DNA of 64,000 bases from Fulvitalea axinellae (GTDB lineage: Bacteria > Bacteroidota > Bacteroidia > Cytophagales > Cyclobacteriaceae), in the NCBI RefSeq assembly GCF_036492835.1, contig NZ_AP025314.1:1674001-1738000 (forward strand), read 5' to 3'. Positions within the stretch are counted from its first letter, which is position 1. Every line of letters starts with the position of its first letter. Below, piece by piece: positions 61,092 through 64,000 of this stretch. The notes under the pieces were generated by a model that ran no database searches, was not told the origin of the DNA, and saw only the letters and a list, made by a program, of their open reading frames with translations. Position numbers and translations under genes: made by a program.

Positions 61092-62742
61092 GGGTTTACT
61101 GAAAAAGCCCAGAGGGCTACCCAGCTAGGATATTTTGCCAGACAGTCTTTTCCTGTTTCTTTTCGCCGTCTTGAAGCCATATCCCGTATTTCCAGCTCAG
61201 GAAAACAAGGTCAAAAAAGATTTCGCTCTGAAATCTTTTCAAGTTGGACACGAAGAAAATGCAGGCGATCCATGAAAGCGAAGTGTCCGCTCTCCTTGCC
61301 TGTATTTTGTCCAATCCGTGTCCCCGTTTCACTTCCCCGAATTTTCCTTCCGCCCTGCTCCGGTGCCGTTGGTGAAGCGTCCGGTTTTCCTTGCGTTCCC
61401 TGATTTTTTCGGGACTTGAGGGAGGCCTTCCCAACGGGGAGCCCACGAATTCCACACCCGCGCCGGACATGGTCTGCCGGGCGTTCCTGTTTCCGTAAAT
61501 CTTGTCCCCGACGAATTTGCCGAGCTTCATTTCCGGGTTTCTCTCCCCGAAACTGTCGATGTGCCCGCGGATCACTTCCGCGTCACCCTCGTAGTAAGCG
61601 TCCCATTGCGCCTTGTCCAGATAGGAATAGCCTTCGTGAAGGCTTACGGACAATTTGGCGCCGAACTCGGTGTCGCTTCCGTTTTTGCCCCGGACTATCG
61701 GCCGGACATGGGGCTGGAAGACGTTCACGATGCGGCCGTCCACCCTGTTGGCACCGGTCTCCAGCATGAGCGACTGTTGCCTGGCGATTTCGTGAAGCAC
61801 CATCAGAATCTTCAAAAACCTGCTTTTTAGGCGTATAACGCCCTTGTTGGCCTCTATGAGGCTGTCGATATGCCGTAGGTTCCGTTCCAGATAATTCAGC
61901 TGTCGGCGTGCGCACACGCGCCAGAATTCGGCTCCTTTCCTCTTTTTTCTCGTCGCCCCGACATATTCCCTATGGGCTTTATCCCGGTAAGTCCGGGGCT
62001 TTTTGGATAAACCGGAATCCCTGGCGACGGGCCAAAGGAGGTCGATGATTTTCTCCGACTGCACCCTCGCCGTAGCCAACAGCCCAAGGTCCGTGGGGTA
62101 TGGAATCTCTTGCGGCGCCACCGTCGCGTCGCAGGAGACAACCCGCTTGTCATCTTCGGCGTCCCCGGAATGCCCGTCTTTGGACCCTTCATCCCGATCG
62201 CCCTCCGCAATACGGATCCCCTCGTGTTGCAAAAGCGAACTCATCCTGTTAAAATCCCCGTACCCGAGCCGCTTGCGGACCGTCGTGAACAGCGAAGGGT
62301 CAAAGGCCTTTTCCGTGGTGAACGAGCCGAGTCCCACGAAATACTGGAGATACGGATTTTCTTTGATTTGTTCTATCGCCTCGGCGTCCGAAACGTTCAG
62401 CTTATGCTTCACGATCAGCGCGCCGATGACCAGCCGGGCCGGTTTGCACGGACTGCCCTTGCCCGTCGACATTTTCGATTCGTAGACCAAACCCAATTCC
62501 GCCCAGGGGATGGAGTTGGCCAACTTCACCCATCTGTTTTCCGGGTTAAGGCGCCCTATTTCCGGGTCCAAAAAACCTTCTATACTCAATTGCGAGGAAC
62601 TTGTCTTGATCATAGGTGCAAGGGAAAAAATGCTCTCAGTCCTTTCTAAGGCCAATTTACGAATATTCCCTGTGCTTTGGAAAGGGAAACAAGCTACCTA
62701 ATCCACTGATAATCTTGTGGTTTTTACTTTTTCAGTAAACCC
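61092..62742. mobile_element. Complete insertion sequence, 1651 bp (IS5/IS1182-like)
   Basis: The ends are perfect 16-base inverted repeats: GGGTTTACTGAAAAAG at 61092-61107 and its reverse complement CTTTTTCAGTAAACCC at 62727-62742. It carries one intact transposase gene on the minus strand and is bounded by a 6-base direct repeat TATGTA. Intact ends, intact transposase and an undecayed target gene indicate recent insertion. Family assignment is from transposase motifs only. Confidence 0.93.
61117..62613 (-). CDS. DDE transposase of the insertion sequence
   Basis: 498 residues from the ATG at 62613 (MIKTSSSQLSIEGFLDPE), the usual N-terminus of this Bacteroidota IS group; a start 14 codons upstream is possible. 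An N-terminal DUF772-like region (NRWVKLANSIPWAEL to GYGDFNRMSS) precedes an RNase-H-fold domain. Its acidic triad is in SCDATVAPQEIPYPTDLGLL (about 161), FVGDKIYGNRNAR (about 369) and RAEGKFGEVKRGHGLDKIQAR (about 423). No frameshift or internal stop, so it is probably active. Confidence 0.93.
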   Translation of the reverse strand: MIKTSSSQLSIEGFLDPEIGRLNPENRWVKLANSIPWAELGLVYESKMSTGKGSPCKPARLVIGALIVKHKLNVSDAEAIEQIKENPYLQYFVGLGSFTTEKAFDPSLFTTVRKRLGYGDFNRMSSLLQHEGIRIAEGDRDEGSKDGHSGDAEDDKRVVSCDATVAPQEIPYPTDLGLLATARVQSEKIIDLLWPVARDSGLSKKPRTYRDKAHREYVGATRKKRKGAEFWRVCARRQLNYLERNLRHIDSLIEANKGVIRLKSRFLKILMVLHEIARQQSLMLETGANRVDGRIVNVFQPHVRPIVRGKNGSDTEFGAKLSVSLHEGYSYLDKAQWDAYYEGDAEVIRGHIDSFGERNPEMKLGKFVGDKIYGNRNARQTMSGAGVEFVGSPLGRPPSSPEKIRERKENRTLHQRHRSRAEGKFGEVKRGHGLDKIQARRADTSLSWIACIFFVSNLKRFQSEIFFDLVFLSWKYGIWLQDGEKKQEKTVWQNILAG

Positions 62743-62892
62743 TATGTAGGGCAGGAATTGGCAAAACCGCTCGGGAGCCGTGGTGTTAAAGAAGCTTACT
62801 TGGCAAGGGGGCAAGCCCAGGAATTGCTGAAAGAGTCGAAAAGGATTATTAACGGTGACGCTAACGAAAATCCCGATATTACTGATGATTGA
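62743..62892 (+). pseudogene. Deaminase 3' fragment and right target-site duplication
   Basis: Begins with the second TATGTA copy (62743-62748). The frame then continues as GQELAKPLGSRGVKEAYLARG through QELLKESKR to the stop at 62890-62892. This matches the C-terminal ELxKPLxxR segment of cytidine/guanine-deaminase relatives and stays in frame with the 5' fragment when the IS is removed. Not translated on its own. Confidence 0.88.
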
Positions 62893-62917
62893 TTCTTCGG
62901 GAAAAGAAAAAATGAAA

Positions 62918-62936
62918 GGCGGGTTATTTGCCCGCC
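62918..62936 (-). terminator. Terminator after the DUF423 gene
   Basis: GGCGGG (62918-62923) pairs with CCCGCC (62931-62936). On the minus strand it is followed by TTTCATTTTTTCTTTTC. It lies between the convergent deaminase remnant and DUF423 genes. Confidence 0.75.
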
Positions 62937-62960
62937 TGAAGATTGAGACTAATGTCTTTC

Positions 62961-63335
62961 TTAACTTTTTATAATGGAGATTAGGGCCAAAAGCCAGGCT
63001 CCGATTAGAAACAATCCCCCGATAGGCGTAACGATTGCGAACTTTGTGATGCCGCTAAGGCAAAGAGTATAAATCGATCCTGAGAATAAGATAACGCCGA
63101 TCAGCGCTGAAAGAGACGCATAGTTAAGAAGCGGATGCCTGATATGCGACATCAGCAACCCGATAGCGAGCATAAAAAGGGCGTGGTAAAAATGATACCT
63201 TACACCAGTTTCGAACGTGTCGAGTCGGCCGGACGATTCAAGAAGAGGTTTCAGGGCATGAGCTCCAAAGGCTCCGATTATTACACCAAGGGCGCCAAGG
63301 GCGAGGGCTGTCGCCAAAGTGAATTTTTGCATCAT
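62961..63335 (-). CDS. DUF423 family membrane protein
   Basis: 124 residues, four membrane helices. The family start is visible as ALALGALGVIIGAFGAHALKP, with ETGVRYHFYHALFMLAIGLL and a C-terminal VTPIGGLFLIGAWLLALI. DUF423 (YgdD-like) proteins are small inner-membrane proteins without an established function. Two adjacent ATGs make the start uncertain by one codon. 29 bases downstream of the exporter gene, probably co-transcribed. Confidence 0.93.
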   Translation of the reverse strand: MMQKFTLATALALGALGVIIGAFGAHALKPLLESSGRLDTFETGVRYHFYHALFMLAIGLLMSHIRHPLLNYASLSALIGVILFSGSIYTLCLSGITKFAIVTPIGGLFLIGAWLLALISIIKS

Positions 63336-63364
63336 GGTAATTGGGGCTTGTTGGGTTTGACGGA

Positions 63365-64000
63365 TTATTTATCCGTTTTTTTCAAAAGAAATAATAAAAA
63401 CACCGGCAAACAAGCTAAAAAAAACAAACCTATAATTATGAAAGTATCCATATATGTCAGTAAAGCTCCTTGGTATTGGATGCTTTCGGCCATATATAAT
63501 TTCGCTATTGATTCCGCTTTGGCGGGGTTGTCTACCTCGGCCGTCGTTTTGAACAAAGAGAAAACCGACTCGAAAACAGGGTTCGTGCCGTCGGCGAATT
63601 CTGAGATTCGTGTTTCGTGGAATTCTGACCTTCTGCTGATAAAAACCGTGATTAAGGCTATGCCCAAAGCGTTTCCGAGTTTTCGGGCCATGTTAAAGAG
63701 GCCTGTTCCTTCCGGGATCTCTTTTCCTTTTAGGTCATAAAGCGTAATGGTGATCATCGGAACGAATAAAACGGAAAGTCCCGCCCCGCGGACAAGTAAT
63801 GGCCAAACGATTTCGAGCTGGCTGACATTCTGGTTGAAAGAGGCGAACCATATGGCGTGTAGAAAAACTAGGATGACTCCAAAACTTAGCATTAGGGATA
63901 AGGATCTGATACTCTGTTTGATTCTGCCGATAAAGAAAACCATTGTCAGGGCGGCGATGGGAGCGGGCATTATAAGAATTCCCGTCTGAAGCGGGTTTAA
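63365..64000 (-). CDS. MFS drug exporter (DHA2/EmrB type), C-terminal part
   Basis: The frame is open to the window edge on the minus strand, so the N-terminal half is missing; about 212 residues are visible. Last helices of an EmrB/QacA-type 14-TM proton antiporter: LLVRGAGLSVLFVPMITITLYDLKGKEIPEGTGLFNMARKLGNALGIALITVFISRR is the characteristic motif region after helix 11. A loop (SEFHETRISEFADGTNPVF) and a final helix IIIGLFFLACLPVFLLFLLKK follow. Substrate not predictable. An HlyD-type partner may lie beyond the edge. Confidence 0.9.
   Translation of the reverse strand, partial: LNPLQTGILIMPAPIAALTMVFFIGRIKQSIRSLSLMLSFGVILVFLHAIWFASFNQNVSQLEIVWPLLVRGAGLSVLFVPMITITLYDLKGKEIPEGTGLFNMARKLGNALGIALITVFISRRSEFHETRISEFADGTNPVFESVFSLFKTTAEVDNPAKAESIAKLYMAESIQYQGALLTYMDTFIIIGLFFLACLPVFLLFLLKKTDK

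Noticed and set aside
61092..61403. Native C-terminus of the deaminase as read by the open frame
   Set aside because: These codons are the IS antisense strand; the true C-terminus is found beyond the IS at 62749-62892.

Overview
The window looks like chromosomal DNA of a free-living, probably marine Bacteroidota of the Cytophagales type. The evidence is a type IX secretion (T9SS) gene set (PorX, a PorP/SprF-like protein, a type B sorting-domain protein), a fused lpxC-fabZ, a Na+-pumping decarboxylase, TonB-dependent uptake under a TPP riboswitch, few Shine-Dalgarno sites, and some promoter boxes resembling the Bacteroidota TTTG / TAnnTTTG pattern. No rRNA, tRNA or CRISPR array was found. Species is not assigned.

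Layout. 1-3.7 kb: the 3' part of a thiolase, a rhodanese lipoprotein, a short-chain dehydrogenase and purB. 4.1-7.7 kb: oadG-oadA-oadB, a biotin-dependent Na+-translocating decarboxylase, with hairpins between the genes. 7.9-11.6 kb: an accessory patch with a 22-bp-period repeat array, an uncharacterised 673-codon ORF and a divergent HopA1-like effector gene whose start codon overlaps it. 11.7-16.1 kb: a MacAB-type ABC efflux operon. 16.4-24.7 kb: an outer-membrane protein, gyrA, two TPR proteins, the Sua5/TsaC gene and pgk. 24.9-28.6 kb: a vitamin-uptake locus (PnuC-family transporter, NadR-like kinase, TPP riboswitch, TonB receptor). 28.9-40.2 kb: a secreted unknown, a DUF2279 protein, photolyase overlapping tamB, then tsaD, smpB and an NlpC/P60 peptidase. 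40.5-44 kb: the PorP/SprF-like gene plus T9SS cargo. 44.2-46.2 kb: two family-2 glycosyltransferases. 46.3-48.4 kb: a second accessory patch with another 22-bp-period array and an orphan gene with a very basic N-terminus. 48.5-56.9 kb: valS, then the HD hydrolase-lpxD-lpxC/fabZ-lpxA-ABC ATPase-lipoprotein operon. 57.3-60.5 kb: porX-tsaE-ald. 60.6-62.9 kb: a Tat-signal nucleoside deaminase split by a complete insertion sequence whose ends and 6-bp target duplication can be read to the base. 63-64 kb: a DUF423 protein and the C-terminal part of an MFS exporter.

Most of the window is housekeeping. The unusual material is in the two accessory patches. Each pairs orphan, effector-like genes with an intergenic array of palindrome-containing units at a strict 22-bp period. 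The arrays have different core sequences but the same geometry. The proposed link to extracellular contractile injection systems (eCIS) is inference: no eCIS structural gene lies in the window.
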